From contig NZ_PNYA01000001.1 of NCBI RefSeq assembly GCF_002879885.1, positions 1-64,000 on the forward strand: a DNA stretch of 64,000 nt, read 5' to 3'. Both the position numbers and the translations under genes were made by a program. The notes below the pieces were generated by a model, which had not been told where the DNA came from, searched no databases, and saw only the letters and a program-made list of their open reading frames with translations. Within the stretch, counting starts at the first letter, position 1; each line of letters opens with the position of its first letter. Positions 44,655 through 53,444 of the stretch are shown one piece after another. This stretch comes from Trinickia dabaoshanensis. Lineage in GTDB: Bacteria; Pseudomonadota; Gammaproteobacteria; Burkholderiales; Burkholderiaceae.

Positions 44655-44692
44655 GCGGCCCGGCCGGCGGCCTTTCTGGCCGGCGCGGCCGC
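44655..44692. terminator. GC-rich hairpin between convergent ahpC and ispF
   Basis: GCGGCCCGGCCGG and CCGGCGCGGCCGC pair at 11 of 13 positions around a 12-base loop containing TTTCT. There is no T-tract. It lies immediately after the ahpC stop. Confidence 0.4.
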
Positions 44693-44704
44693 CCTGTTTG
44701 CGGT

Positions 44705-45196
44705 TTATGCGTCCTCACCGGCGACGCTGAGCAGGACGGCGGCCTGCGCCTCGATGCCCTCGCCTCGCCCTAGGTAACCGAGCTTCTCGTTCGTCTTCGC
44801 CTTGACGTTCACGCGCGTGAGCGGCAAACCCAGATCCTCGGCGATATTGGCGCGCATGGCCTCGATATGCGGCGCGAGCTTGGGCGCCTGAGCGATCACC
44901 GTGCTATCGACGTTGACGATGGCGAAGCCCGCTTTTGCGATGCGCGCCGCGCACTCGCGCAGCAGCACGCGGCTATCGGCGCCCGCGAAGCGCTTGTCGG
45001 TATCGGGAAAGTGCCGCCCGATGTCGCCGAGCGCCGCCGCACCGAACAGCGCATCGGTCACCGCGTGCAGCAGCACGTCCGCATCGGAGTGGCCGAGCAG
45101 CCCGCGTTCGTAGGGCACCGTCACGCCGCCGATGATGAGCGGCCGCCCCTCGACGAGTGCGTGCACGTCATAGCCTTGTCCGATTCTGAAATTCAT
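44705..45196 (-). CDS. ispF: 2-C-methyl-D-erythritol 2,4-cyclodiphosphate synthase
   Basis: This 163-residue MEP-pathway enzyme has zinc-site motifs GQGYDVHAL and [20 protein letters not shown], then [11 protein letters not shown] and [20 protein letters not shown]. Length matches the family (about 160). The start MNFRIGQ was chosen by homology. It forms a pair with ispD upstream on the same strand, in the common order ispD-ispF, with an 88-bp gap. Confidence 0.97.
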   Translation of the reverse strand: MNFRIGQGYDVHALVEGRPLIIGGVTVPYERGLLGHSDADVLLHAVTDALFGAAALGDIGRHFPDTDKRFAGADSRVLLRECAARIAKAGFAIVNVDSTVIAQAPKLAPHIEAMRANIAEDLGLPLTRVNVKAKTNEKLGYLGRGEGIEAQAAVLLSVAGEDA

Positions 45197-45284
45197 TTTG
45201 CGTGTCTCACTGCTGTCGCGGCCCGTGGGCCGCACTAGGATGGTAAAGGTCGCCGGGACCGGCGACGGCCCCGCATCGAATGCC

Positions 45285-45995
45285 TCAGCGGCTCGCGCCG
45301 TGCGTCAAGATCGCCTCGGCCAAGGCGAAGTCTTCGGGGTACGTGACCTTGAAATTGCGCAAGCTGCCTTGAACGAGGCGCGGCGCATGGCCGAGCCATT
45401 CGATGGCGCTCGCCTCGTCGGTCAGATCGTGCCCGTCGCGCTCAGCCCGCGCGATCGCCTCGCGCAGCATGCCGATCCGGAACATCTGCGGCGTTTGCGC
45501 CTGCCACAGGCCGCTGCGCGGCTCCGTGCGCGCGATTCGGTCACCGCCGGCGGCATCGACACGCTTGAGCGTATCGGCCACCGGCAGCGCCATGATGCCG
45601 CCCACGGCGTCCTCCGCCAGGGCCGCGATCAGCGAGCGGATCAACTCGGGGGTAATGCCCGGGCGCGCCGCGTCGTGCACGAGCACCCAGTCGTCGTCCG
45701 TCGCCCCCGTCTCGCACAGCGCATCGAGCCCGTTTCTGACCGAGGCTTGCCTCGATGCGCCGCCGCAGCGCCGCACGGCAAAACGCATCGGCGCGAAGCG
45801 CTGCGCGTCGAAATGGGTGTCGTCGGGCGAAATGACGACGAGCGTTTGGGCGAGTTCCGGGCAGGCGTCGAAGGCCGCCAGCGTGTAATGCAGCAGCTCG
45901 CGCCCTGCCACGGAGCGATACTGCTTGGGCATCGGCGCGCCCGAGCGGCTGCCTGTGCCGGCGCAGGGAATCAGTGCGAAAAAGCGGGAATTCAC
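45285..45995 (-). CDS. ispD: 2-C-methyl-D-erythritol 4-phosphate cytidylyltransferase
   Basis: This 236-residue MEP-pathway enzyme carries the CTP-binding motif [41 protein letters not shown] and [15 protein letters not shown] start ([12 protein letters not shown]) was chosen because it directly precedes the conserved first strand; the longer ATG frame adds 12 residues. Confidence 0.96.
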   Translation of the reverse strand: MNSRFFALIPCAGTGSRSGAPMPKQYRSVAGRELLHYTLAAFDACPELAQTLVVISPDDTHFDAQRFAPMRFAVRRCGGASRQASVRNGLDALCETGATDDDWVLVHDAARPGITPELIRSLIAALAEDAVGGIMALPVADTLKRVDAAGGDRIARTEPRSGLWQAQTPQMFRIGMLREAIARAERDGHDLTDEASAIEWLGHAPRLVQGSLRNFKVTYPEDFALAEAILTHGASR

Positions 45996-46164
45996 GTGAG
46001 CGGAGTCGGGCCGTGCTCGGCCGCCAGTCAAAAATGGACGACGGATTTTATAATAGGCGCTTTGTTCCGGGCACCTCGTTTGCGAACGAGGCTTGCCCCG
46101 GCGCTCGAAAGCCTGTCGCAGCGGGCTTTCGCCACGTTCAAGCTAAGGCCGCACGCCCTCCGTC

Positions 46165-49100
46165 ATGCCGCAATCCGCACCTTCGTCCGCCTCGTCCCAA
46201 TTGCCGCTCGCGCTCGTCAAAGCCGGTCAACGCTTCGCGTTCGACGGCACGCACGGTTCGTCCGATGCCCTGTTGATCGCGCGCTATAGCGAAGCGGCGC
46301 GCCTGCAGGCGGCGCAAGGGCGGCAACCGCTCATCGCCGTCGTCTGCGCCAGTGCCGTCGACGCCCAACGCCTCGCGCAAGAAATCCCCTGGTTCGCCCC
46401 GAACGCGCGCGTGCGGCTGCTGCCCGACTGGGAAACGCTGCCCTACGACACCTTTTCGCCGCACCAGGACCTCGTGTCGGAACGGCTCGCCACGCTGCAC
46501 GATCTCGGCGAAGGACGCTGCGACATCTTGCTCGTCCCGGCCACGACCGCGCTTTATCGCATGCCGCCCGCCGCGTTCTTGGCCGCCTATACGTTCTCGT
46601 TCACGCAGGGCGAGCGGCTCGACGAAGCGAAGCTCAAAGCGCAATTGACGCTGGCCGGCTACGAGCACGTCAGCCAAGTCGTGCGCCCCGGCGAATATTG
46701 CGTGCGCGGCTCGCTGATCGACCTGTTTCCGATGGGCTCGCCGCTGCCGTATCGGCTGGATCTGTTCGACGACCAAGTCGATTCGATTCGCGCGTTCGAC
46801 CCCGACACGCAGCGCAGCCTCTATCCGGTGCGCGAGGTGCGTCTGCTGCCCGGGCGCGAGTTCCCGTTCGACGAAGCGGCGCGCACGGCGTTTCGCAGCC
46901 GCTGGCGCGAAGTATTCGAAGGCGATCCGAGCCGCTCCTCGATCTATAAGGACATCGGCAACGGCGTGCCCTCGGCCGGCATCGAGTACTACCTGCCGCT
47001 GTTCTTCGACGAGACGGCCACCCTCTTCCACTACCTGCCCGAGGACGCACAGCTCACGTTCGTCGGCGATCTGGACGGCGCCATCCGCCGCTTCACGGCC
47101 GACACCAAGCAGCGCTACAACTTCCTATCGCACGATCGCGAACGCCCGATCCTCGAGCCGCAGCGTCTGTTTCTCTCCGACGAGGATTTCTACGCGCTCG
47201 CCAAACCGTTTGCCCGGCTAGTCTTGCCGGCGAACGGCGGCGGTGCGTGGGCGACGGCGCTGCCCACTCTTGCCATCGACCGTCACGCGGACGACCCTGT
47301 TCTCGCGCTGCGCCGCTATCTCGAGGACAGCGGGCGGCGCGTACTCGTGGCGGCCGAATCGGCGGGCCGGCGCGAGACCATCGCGCAGCTTCTGGCCGAA
47401 CACGGCCTGCGCCCCGAATCGGTCGACAGCTTCGAAGATTGGCTCACGAGCGAGGCGGGCTTCACGCTCGGCGTCGCGCCTTTGACGAGCGGGTTCTCGC
47501 TGCCCGGCGAGGGCATGTCGATCGTCACCGAGACGGAGCTTTACGGCGCCCTCGCCCGCCGCGCGGGACGCCGCCGCCAGGAGCAGGCGAGCAGCGTCGA
47601 TTCGATGGTGCGCGACCTCTCCGAATTGAAGGTCGGCGACCCCGTGGTGCATGCCCAGCACGGCATCGGCCGCTATATGGGCCTCGTCGCGATGGATCTC
47701 GGCGAAGGCGAAACCGAGTTCCTGCACCTCGAATACGCCGGCGACAGCAAGCTGTACGTGCCCGTCGCGCAACTGCACGTCATCTCGCGCTACAGCGGCG
47801 CCGATCCCGAAAGCGCCCCGCTGCACGCGCTCGGCTCCGGCCAGTGGGAAAAAGCCAAACGCAAGGCGGCGCAGCAAATCCGCGATACGGCCGCCGAGCT
47901 GCTCAATCTTTACGCGCGCCGGGCGGCGCGCGAAGGCCACGCATTCAAGCTCGAGCCGCGCGACTACGCGAAATTCGCGGAGAGCTTCGGCTTCGAGGAA
48001 ACGCCCGACCAAGCCGCTGCGATCGCCGCCGTGATCGGCGATATGACGGCGGGCCGTCCGATGGATCGGCTCGTCTGCGGCGATGTCGGCTTCGGCAAGA
48101 CCGAGGTCGCGCTGCGCGCCGCGTTCATCGCCGTGATGGCCGGCAAACAAGTCGCGCTGCTCTCGCCCACCACGCTTCTTGCCGAGCAGCATACGCAGAC
48201 CTTCACCGATCGCTTTGCCGATTGGCCCGTGCGCATCGCCGAGCTGTCTCGCTTCAAATCGACGAAGGAGGTCAACGCGGCCGTGGCGCAAATCAACGAC
48301 GGCTCGGTGGACATCGTCATCGGCACGCACAAGCTGCTCTCCTCCGACGTGCGCTTCAAGCGGCTCGGGCTCGTCATCATCGACGAAGAGCACCGGTTCG
48401 GCGTGCGCCAGAAGGAGGCGCTCAAAGCGCTGCGCGCAGAAGTGGACGTGCTCACCCTCACGGCCACGCCGATTCCCCGCACGCTAGGCATGGCGCTCGA
48501 AGGGCTGCGCGATTTCTCCGTCATCGCGACGGCGCCGCAAAAGCGGCTGGCGATCAAAACGTTCGTGCGCCGCGAGGAAGACGGCGTCATTCGCGAGGCC
48601 ATGCTGCGCGAATTGAAGCGCGGCGGGCAAGTCTACTTCCTTCACAACGAAGTGGAGACGATCGAGAACCGCCGGGCGATGTTGGAGGCGCTCGTTCCCG
48701 AGGCGCGCATCGCCGTCGCCCACGGTCAGATGCACGAACGCGAATTGGAACGCGTGATGCGCGAGTTCGTCGCGCAGCGGGCCAACGTGTTGCTTTGCAC
48801 GACCATCATCGAGACCGGTATCGACGTGCCGAGCTCGAACACGATCATCATTCATCGCGCCGACAAGTTCGGTCTCGCGCAGTTGCACCAGTTGCGCGGC
48901 CGCGTCGGGCGCTCGCACCACCAAGCCTATGCGTACCTGCTCGTGCACGATCCGCAAGGGCTCACGAAGCAGGCGCAGCGCCGGCTCGAGGCAATCCAGC
49001 AAATGGAGGAATTGGGCTCGGGCTTTTATCTCGCGATGCACGACCTCGAGATTCGCGGCACGGGCGAAGTGCTCGGCGACAAGCAATCGGGCGAAATTCA

Positions 49101-49662
49101 CGAGATCGGCTTCCAGCTTTATTCGGACATGCTCGCCGATGCCGTGAAGGCGTTGAAGAACGGACGGGAGCCCGACCTCACGGCCCCGCTGGCCGCGACG
49201 ACGGAAATCAACCTGCACGCGCCCGCGATCTTGCCGGCCGATTACTGCGGCGACGTGCAAGAGCGGCTGTCGATCTACAAGCGCCTCGCCAGTTGCGAGT
49301 CGAGCGATTCGATCGACGACATCCAGGAAGAGCTGATCGATCGTTTCGGCAAACTGCCTCCGCAGGCCCATGCGCTCGTCGAAACGCACCGGCTGCGGCT
49401 CGTGGCGAAACCGCTCGGCATCTCGAAGATCGACGCGGGCGAAGCCGCCATCAGCCTGCAATTCATCCCGAACCCGCCGATCGACGCGATGCGGATCATC
49501 GAGATGGTGCAAAAGCACAAGAACATCAAGCTCGCGGGGCAAGACAAGCTACGCATCGAAACGCGCAGCCCCGACCTCTCGGTGCGCCTCGCCACGGTCA
49601 AGGAGTCGTTGCGCGCGCTGGGCGCGCCGGCCCGGCAAGGTGCGGGAGCAACGGCGCGCTAG
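46165..49662 (+). CDS. mfd: Transcription-repair coupling factor Mfd
   Basis: This 1165-residue protein is of full length. Domains in order: UvrB-homology region (about residues 20-400, with WETLPYDTFSPHQDLVSERL-type sequence), RNA polymerase interaction domain (LKVGDPVVHAQHGIGRYMGL, about 490-560), the RecG-like translocase with Walker A GDVGFGKTEVA and Walker B IIDEEHRFGVRQKE, TRG motif, and the C-terminal TRCF domain. It removes stalled RNA polymerase and recruits UvrA. It is divergent from ispD. Confidence 0.98.
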   Translation: MPQSAPSSASSQLPLALVKAGQRFAFDGTHGSSDALLIARYSEAARLQAAQGRQPLIAVVCASAVDAQRLAQEIPWFAPNARVRLLPDWETLPYDTFSPHQDLVSERLATLHDLGEGRCDILLVPATTALYRMPPAAFLAAYTFSFTQGERLDEAKLKAQLTLAGYEHVSQVVRPGEYCVRGSLIDLFPMGSPLPYRLDLFDDQVDSIRAFDPDTQRSLYPVREVRLLPGREFPFDEAARTAFRSRWREVFEGDPSRSSIYKDIGNGVPSAGIEYYLPLFFDETATLFHYLPEDAQLTFVGDLDGAIRRFTADTKQRYNFLSHDRERPILEPQRLFLSDEDFYALAKPFARLVLPANGGGAWATALPTLAIDRHADDPVLALRRYLEDSGRRVLVAAESAGRRETIAQLLAEHGLRPESVDSFEDWLTSEAGFTLGVAPLTSGFSLPGEGMSIVTETELYGALARRAGRRRQEQASSVDSMVRDLSELKVGDPVVHAQHGIGRYMGLVAMDLGEGETEFLHLEYAGDSKLYVPVAQLHVISRYSGADPESAPLHALGSGQWEKAKRKAAQQIRDTAAELLNLYARRAAREGHAFKLEPRDYAKFAESFGFEETPDQAAAIAAVIGDMTAGRPMDRLVCGDVGFGKTEVALRAAFIAVMAGKQVALLSPTTLLAEQHTQTFTDRFADWPVRIAELSRFKSTKEVNAAVAQINDGSVDIVIGTHKLLSSDVRFKRLGLVIIDEEHRFGVRQKEALKALRAEVDVLTLTATPIPRTLGMALEGLRDFSVIATAPQKRLAIKTFVRREEDGVIREAMLRELKRGGQVYFLHNEVETIENRRAMLEALVPEARIAVAHGQMHERELERVMREFVAQRANVLLCTTIIETGIDVPSSNTIIIHRADKFGLAQLHQLRGRVGRSHHQAYAYLLVHDPQGLTKQAQRRLEAIQQMEELGSGFYLAMHDLEIRGTGEVLGDKQSGEIHEIGFQLYSDMLADAVKALKNGREPDLTAPLAATTEINLHAPAILPADYCGDVQERLSIYKRLASCESSDSIDDIQEELIDRFGKLPPQAHALVETHRLRLVAKPLGISKIDAGEAAISLQFIPNPPIDAMRIIEMVQKHKNIKLAGQDKLRIETRSPDLSVRLATVKESLRALGAPARQGAGATAR

Positions 49663-49687
49663 GCTGCCGCAATGGCGCAGTGCACAA

Positions 49688-49727
49688 ACGAGAAGGTACC
49701 GCTCGGCGGGCCCTTCTCGTTTTTTTT
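49688..49727 (+). terminator. Rho-independent terminator after mfd
   Basis: ACGAGAAGG pairs perfectly with CCTTCTCGT, followed by a run of eight T. Classical intrinsic terminator 26 bp after the mfd stop. Confidence 0.92.
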
Positions 49728-49765
49728 CGGTATGATCGGAGCCACTCAAAGGCTGGAGCTTCGTC

Positions 49766-51025
49766 ATGTCGCAGGCTGCTGAAACAGCACCGCTTTCCCC
49801 TCCTTCGTCTTCATCGGGGCCGGCATCGGCTCTTCCCGCCCACTCGGAACTCTCCCCGCTCGGCCTCACCTGGGTCCAACGGCTCGTCTCCATCGATACG
49901 ACGAGCCGCACGCCGAACCTCGGTTTGATCGAAATGGTGCGCGACGCGCTCGCCGAACAAGGCATCGTCTCGACGCTCACGCACGATCACCGCGGCCAAT
50001 GGGCCAACCTATTCGCCACGATCCCGGCTCACGACGGACAAACGAACGGCGGCGTGGTGCTGTCGGGACATACCGACGTCGTGCCCGTCGACGGCCAAGC
50101 GTGGGACAGCGATCCGTTCAAGCCCGAAGTGCGCGACGGGCGGCTCTATGGGCGCGGCACCTGCGACATGAAGGGTTTCATCGGCATGGCGCTCGGGCTC
50201 GTACCCGAGATGCGGGCGGCCAAGCTCGCCAAGCCGATCCATCTCGCGCTGTCGTTCGACGAGGAAATCGGCTGCGCCGGTGCGCCGTACATGATCGACG
50301 AGCTCATGGCGCGCGGTTTGAAGCCCGAAGGATGCATCGTGGGCGAGCCCACGAACATGCGTCCCATCGTGGCGCACAAGGGAATCAACGCGTATCGCTG
50401 TTGCGTGAGCGGCCACGCGGCCCATTCCTCGCTGACGCCCAAGGGACTCAATGCGATCGAGTACGCGGCGCGGCTCATTTGCCATATCCGCGACCTGGCC
50501 GATGCGATGCGCCGCGAAGGGCCGTTCGACGAACATTACGACGTACCGTTCACCACGGCTCAAACGAGCACCATCGAAGGCGGCAACGCGATCAACACCG
50601 TGCCCGCGCAATGCCGCTTCGCGTTCGAATTCCGCAACCTCCCCACGCTCGATCCCGAAGCGATCTTTGCGCGCATCGAACGCTACGCGCACGAAACGCT
50701 GTTGCCGCAAATGCGCCGCGAACATCCGGGCGCCGCGATCGAATTCACGAAAATCGCGTCGGCGCCGGGGCTCGATGCATCCGAACAAGCGGCGATCACG
50801 GCGCTCGTACGAGCGCTGACGGGCAATCGCGAAACGCGCAAGGTCGCCTACGGCACCGAGGCGGGACTGTTCGCACGAGTCGGCGTGCCGAGCATCGTGT
50901 GCGGCCCGGGCGACATCGAGCAAGCGCACAAGCCGAACGAGTACGTCGAACTCGCGCAACTCTCGGCTTGCGAAGCGTTCCTGCGTAAATTCATCCGCAG
51001 TATGTCGGTCGGCGCGCAGGCATAG
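49766..51025 (+). CDS. argE: Acetylornithine deacetylase (M20 family)
   Basis: This 419-residue metallopeptidase-fold enzyme has zinc-ligand motifs SGHTDVVPVDGQAW, YGRGTCDMKGFIGMAL and SFDEEIGCAGAPYM, a dimerisation domain with VSGHAAHSSLTPKG, and a final histidine in CGPGDIEQAHKPNEYV. It releases ornithine from N-acetylornithine in arginine synthesis. The N-terminal 25 residues are Ser/Pro/Ala-rich. GGAG precedes the ATG. Confidence 0.92.
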   Translation: MSQAAETAPLSPPSSSSGPASALPAHSELSPLGLTWVQRLVSIDTTSRTPNLGLIEMVRDALAEQGIVSTLTHDHRGQWANLFATIPAHDGQTNGGVVLSGHTDVVPVDGQAWDSDPFKPEVRDGRLYGRGTCDMKGFIGMALGLVPEMRAAKLAKPIHLALSFDEEIGCAGAPYMIDELMARGLKPEGCIVGEPTNMRPIVAHKGINAYRCCVSGHAAHSSLTPKGLNAIEYAARLICHIRDLADAMRREGPFDEHYDVPFTTAQTSTIEGGNAINTVPAQCRFAFEFRNLPTLDPEAIFARIERYAHETLLPQMRREHPGAAIEFTKIASAPGLDASEQAAITALVRALTGNRETRKVAYGTEAGLFARVGVPSIVCGPGDIEQAHKPNEYVELAQLSACEAFLRKFIRSMSVGAQA

Positions 51026-51045
51026 CGCGCGCCGTGCTTCGAGCC

Positions 51046-52059
51046 ATGTCCACCGCCATGCCGCAGCCCACGGACCGCACGATCGACGGGGAACCGATCC
51101 CCACGCTCGATGCCATCGCCTCGCAACATTTCGCGCTGACGCCGTGGGTACTGCGCACGCCCGTGTTCGAGCGGCACGACTTTCCGTCGCTCGAAGACAC
51201 GTCGGTCAATTTCAAGTTCGAACTCCTGCAGGCGGCAGGCAGCTTCAAGGTACGCGGTACATTCACGAATCTGCTCGCGCTCGATGCCGCGCAGCGCAGC
51301 GTGGGCGTGACGAGCGTGTCGGGCGGCAATCACGCGGCGGCCGTGGCCTATGCGGCGATGCGGCTCGGCGTGAGCGCGAAGGTGGTGGTGCCGCGCACGA
51401 CGAGCGCCTCGCGCCTTGCACTGTGTCAGCACTATCGCGCCGAAGTGGTCTTGGCCGATACGCCGGCCGAAGCCTTCGAACTCGTGCGTCGTATCGAAGC
51501 GGAGGAAGGCCGCTTCTTCGTGCATCCGTTCAACGGTTACCGGACCGTGCTCGGCACGGCCACGCTCGGTTACGAATGGGCCACGCAGACGCCGGATCTC
51601 GACGCCGTGATCGTCCCCATCGGCGGCGGCGGGCTCGCGGCGGGCGTGGCGACGGCCTTGCGTCTGGCCAATACGCGCGTGCATGTGTACGGCGTCGAAC
51701 CCGAAGGCGCCGATGTCATGAGCAAGAGCTTCGCGGCCAACCATACCGTCAAGATGGGCACGATGCACACGATCGCCGATTCGCTTGCGGCGCCCCACAC
51801 CGAGCAATACAGCTACGAATTGTGCCGGCGCCATATCGATCGCATCGTCACCGTGCCGGACGATGCATTGCGCGCCGCCATGCTCAAGTTGTTCAAGCGG
51901 CTGAAGGTCGCCGTGGAGCCGGCTTGCGCGGCACCGCTCGCCGCCTTGCTCGGCCCGCTGCGGGAAACGTTGCAAGGCAAGCGCGTCGGCGTGTTGCTCG
52001 GCGGCTCGAACACGGAGCCCAGCGCCTTCGCCGCGCAGGTTCAGGACGGCACGGCCTGA
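51046..52059 (+). CDS. Threonine/serine dehydratase-like PLP enzyme
   Basis: This 337-residue fold-type II PLP enzyme has the lysine motif AAGSFKVRGTFTNL, SGGNHAAAVAYAA for phosphate/substrate binding, and the glycine loop IGGGGLAAGVATAL. It lacks the C-terminal ACT-like regulatory domain of biosynthetic IlvA, so it is of the catabolic TdcB/Ser-racemase-like class. GTG 51034 is an alternative start. It lies 20 bp after argE and is probably in the same transcript. Confidence 0.88.
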   Translation: MSTAMPQPTDRTIDGEPIPTLDAIASQHFALTPWVLRTPVFERHDFPSLEDTSVNFKFELLQAAGSFKVRGTFTNLLALDAAQRSVGVTSVSGGNHAAAVAYAAMRLGVSAKVVVPRTTSASRLALCQHYRAEVVLADTPAEAFELVRRIEAEEGRFFVHPFNGYRTVLGTATLGYEWATQTPDLDAVIVPIGGGGLAAGVATALRLANTRVHVYGVEPEGADVMSKSFAANHTVKMGTMHTIADSLAAPHTEQYSYELCRRHIDRIVTVPDDALRAAMLKLFKRLKVAVEPACAAPLAALLGPLRETLQGKRVGVLLGGSNTEPSAFAAQVQDGTA

Positions 52060-52086
52060 GCCGCGCGCCGCGATCGCCTGGCCAAG

Positions 52087-52124
52087 GTTATCCCCAGATT
52101 GTGTTGACAGACCTGTTGATAAGG
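52087..52124. repeat. 38-bp intergenic element, copy 1 (paired DnaA-box-like ends)
   Basis: It starts GTTATCCCCAG and ends CCTGTTGATAAGG. The ends form an imperfect inverted repeat resembling TTATCCACA and its complement. It is ungapped and identical at 29 of 38 positions to the copy at 56123-56160. Confidence 0.6.
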
Positions 52125-52219
52125 TCGGAGCGGCCACGCTAAGCGGTTGTTCGCGCAACGATTTTTCTACGGTGCTTCATTTGCGTCAGGCAGCGCGTCA
52201 AAACGGCAATCCGAAGCGA

Positions 52220-53371
52220 TCAGGTGCTCGGCTCGTCGCGATAAACCGCGATTCCCTCCATCGGGTCCATCGTCTCTTGCCACGGCGCGCGCTCGAGCAT
52301 CCGGCGCGTGTCCTCGTATCCGGCCGCGCGGCGACGCGCGATGCCGGCCGGAGAGAAGTCGATGTCCTTGTGCAGGTCGTCGTTGCCGAAGCTGGGCGCA
52401 TCGAGTTCGATGACGCGCATCGTCGTGCCGCAGCCCCAAGCGAGCAAATCGCGCACGGCCTGCGTGTCGCGTACCGGCTCGGCGATGTATTGCTCCAGCT
52501 CGCGAATGACATGGCGCAAACGGTGAATCTGCCGTTGCCGTTCGAGATGGCTTTGCGCACGGCTCGAGTATTGAATATCGCGTTGACGCACCATCGCTTC
52601 GACGATCGACTCGGGTTCACGTCCGCTCGCGGGCCACAGTTGAACGGCGAATATGACGGAGCTGCGGCGCGGCCGGTCGTCGAGCACGGCCTCGAGCGGC
52701 GTATTCGAATAAATGCCGCCGTCCCAATACGATTCGCCGTCGAGTTGTACCGAAGGAAACCCCGGAGGAAACGCGGCGGAAGCCATCACGTGCTCGACGG
52801 TGAGCCGCTCGTCGCGATTGGTGAAGTAGCGCATCCGCGCCTCGGCGACATGCACGGCGCCCACAGTCAATCGGACGTGCCGCGCATCGAGGTAGTCGAA
52901 ATCGACGAGGCTATCGAGCGTCTCGCGCAATGGCTGTGTCGTATAGAACGCCGCGTGCTCGCGTCCGAGCGGCGTGTTCAGCGCCCACCACGCATAGGGC
53001 GACGGCGTGAAAAACGCGGGGATGCCTTGCAGAAAAATCGATGCGCGCCGCCACCAATCGTCGAAGGTGGGGAGCCATCCGGCAGTCGCGCCGCCGGCCG
53101 CCGCCACGCGGGACCAGAACTCGCGTAGCCGCGCCAATCGCGTCTCGGGCGGGTTGCCCGCGATGATCGCGCCGTTGACCGCACCGATCGACGTGCCGAT
53201 CACCCAATCGGGCTCGATGCCCGCATCGTGCAAAGCCTCGTAGACGCCCGCTTGGTAGGCGCCGAGCGCCCCGCCCCCTTGCAGCACCAGCACGAGCTGG
53301 CCGGGGATACCGGCCCGCTCCGCGCGCTGCCGCGGCGCCTCGCCGGCGCCGCTCGCCACGTTTTCGTCCAT
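52220..53371 (-). CDS. Patatin-like phospholipase
   Basis: This 383-residue acyl hydrolase has the oxyanion loop LQGGGALGAYQAG (residues 30-42), nucleophile Ser61 in VIGTSIGAVNG and the catalytic aspartate Asp217 in WDGGIYSNTPL. The C-terminal third includes a domain (MRVIELDAPSFGNDDLHKDI) seen in patatins associated with polyhydroxybutyrate metabolism. No signal peptide is seen. It may act on membrane phospholipids; the true substrate is unknown. It is separate from the PBP1A gene upstream by 73 bp. Confidence 0.9.
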   Translation of the reverse strand: MDENVASGAGEAPRQRAERAGIPGQLVLVLQGGGALGAYQAGVYEALHDAGIEPDWVIGTSIGAVNGAIIAGNPPETRLARLREFWSRVAAAGGATAGWLPTFDDWWRRASIFLQGIPAFFTPSPYAWWALNTPLGREHAAFYTTQPLRETLDSLVDFDYLDARHVRLTVGAVHVAEARMRYFTNRDERLTVEHVMASAAFPPGFPSVQLDGESYWDGGIYSNTPLEAVLDDRPRRSSVIFAVQLWPASGREPESIVEAMVRQRDIQYSSRAQSHLERQRQIHRLRHVIRELEQYIAEPVRDTQAVRDLLAWGCGTTMRVIELDAPSFGNDDLHKDIDFSPAGIARRRAAGYEDTRRMLERAPWQETMDPMEGIAVYRDEPST

Positions 53372-53444
53372 CCGCCTCTCCGTGTCTCGGGTGAAGCCCT
53401 GTGTCCGACATACGCAAGCAAGCGGCCCTCGGATGCATCGGGCG

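Noticed and set aside
47247-49928. 893-codon frame overlapping mfd
   Set aside because: Same-strand shadow in another frame with low-complexity Arg/Ala sequence; mfd motifs are complete in the chosen frame.
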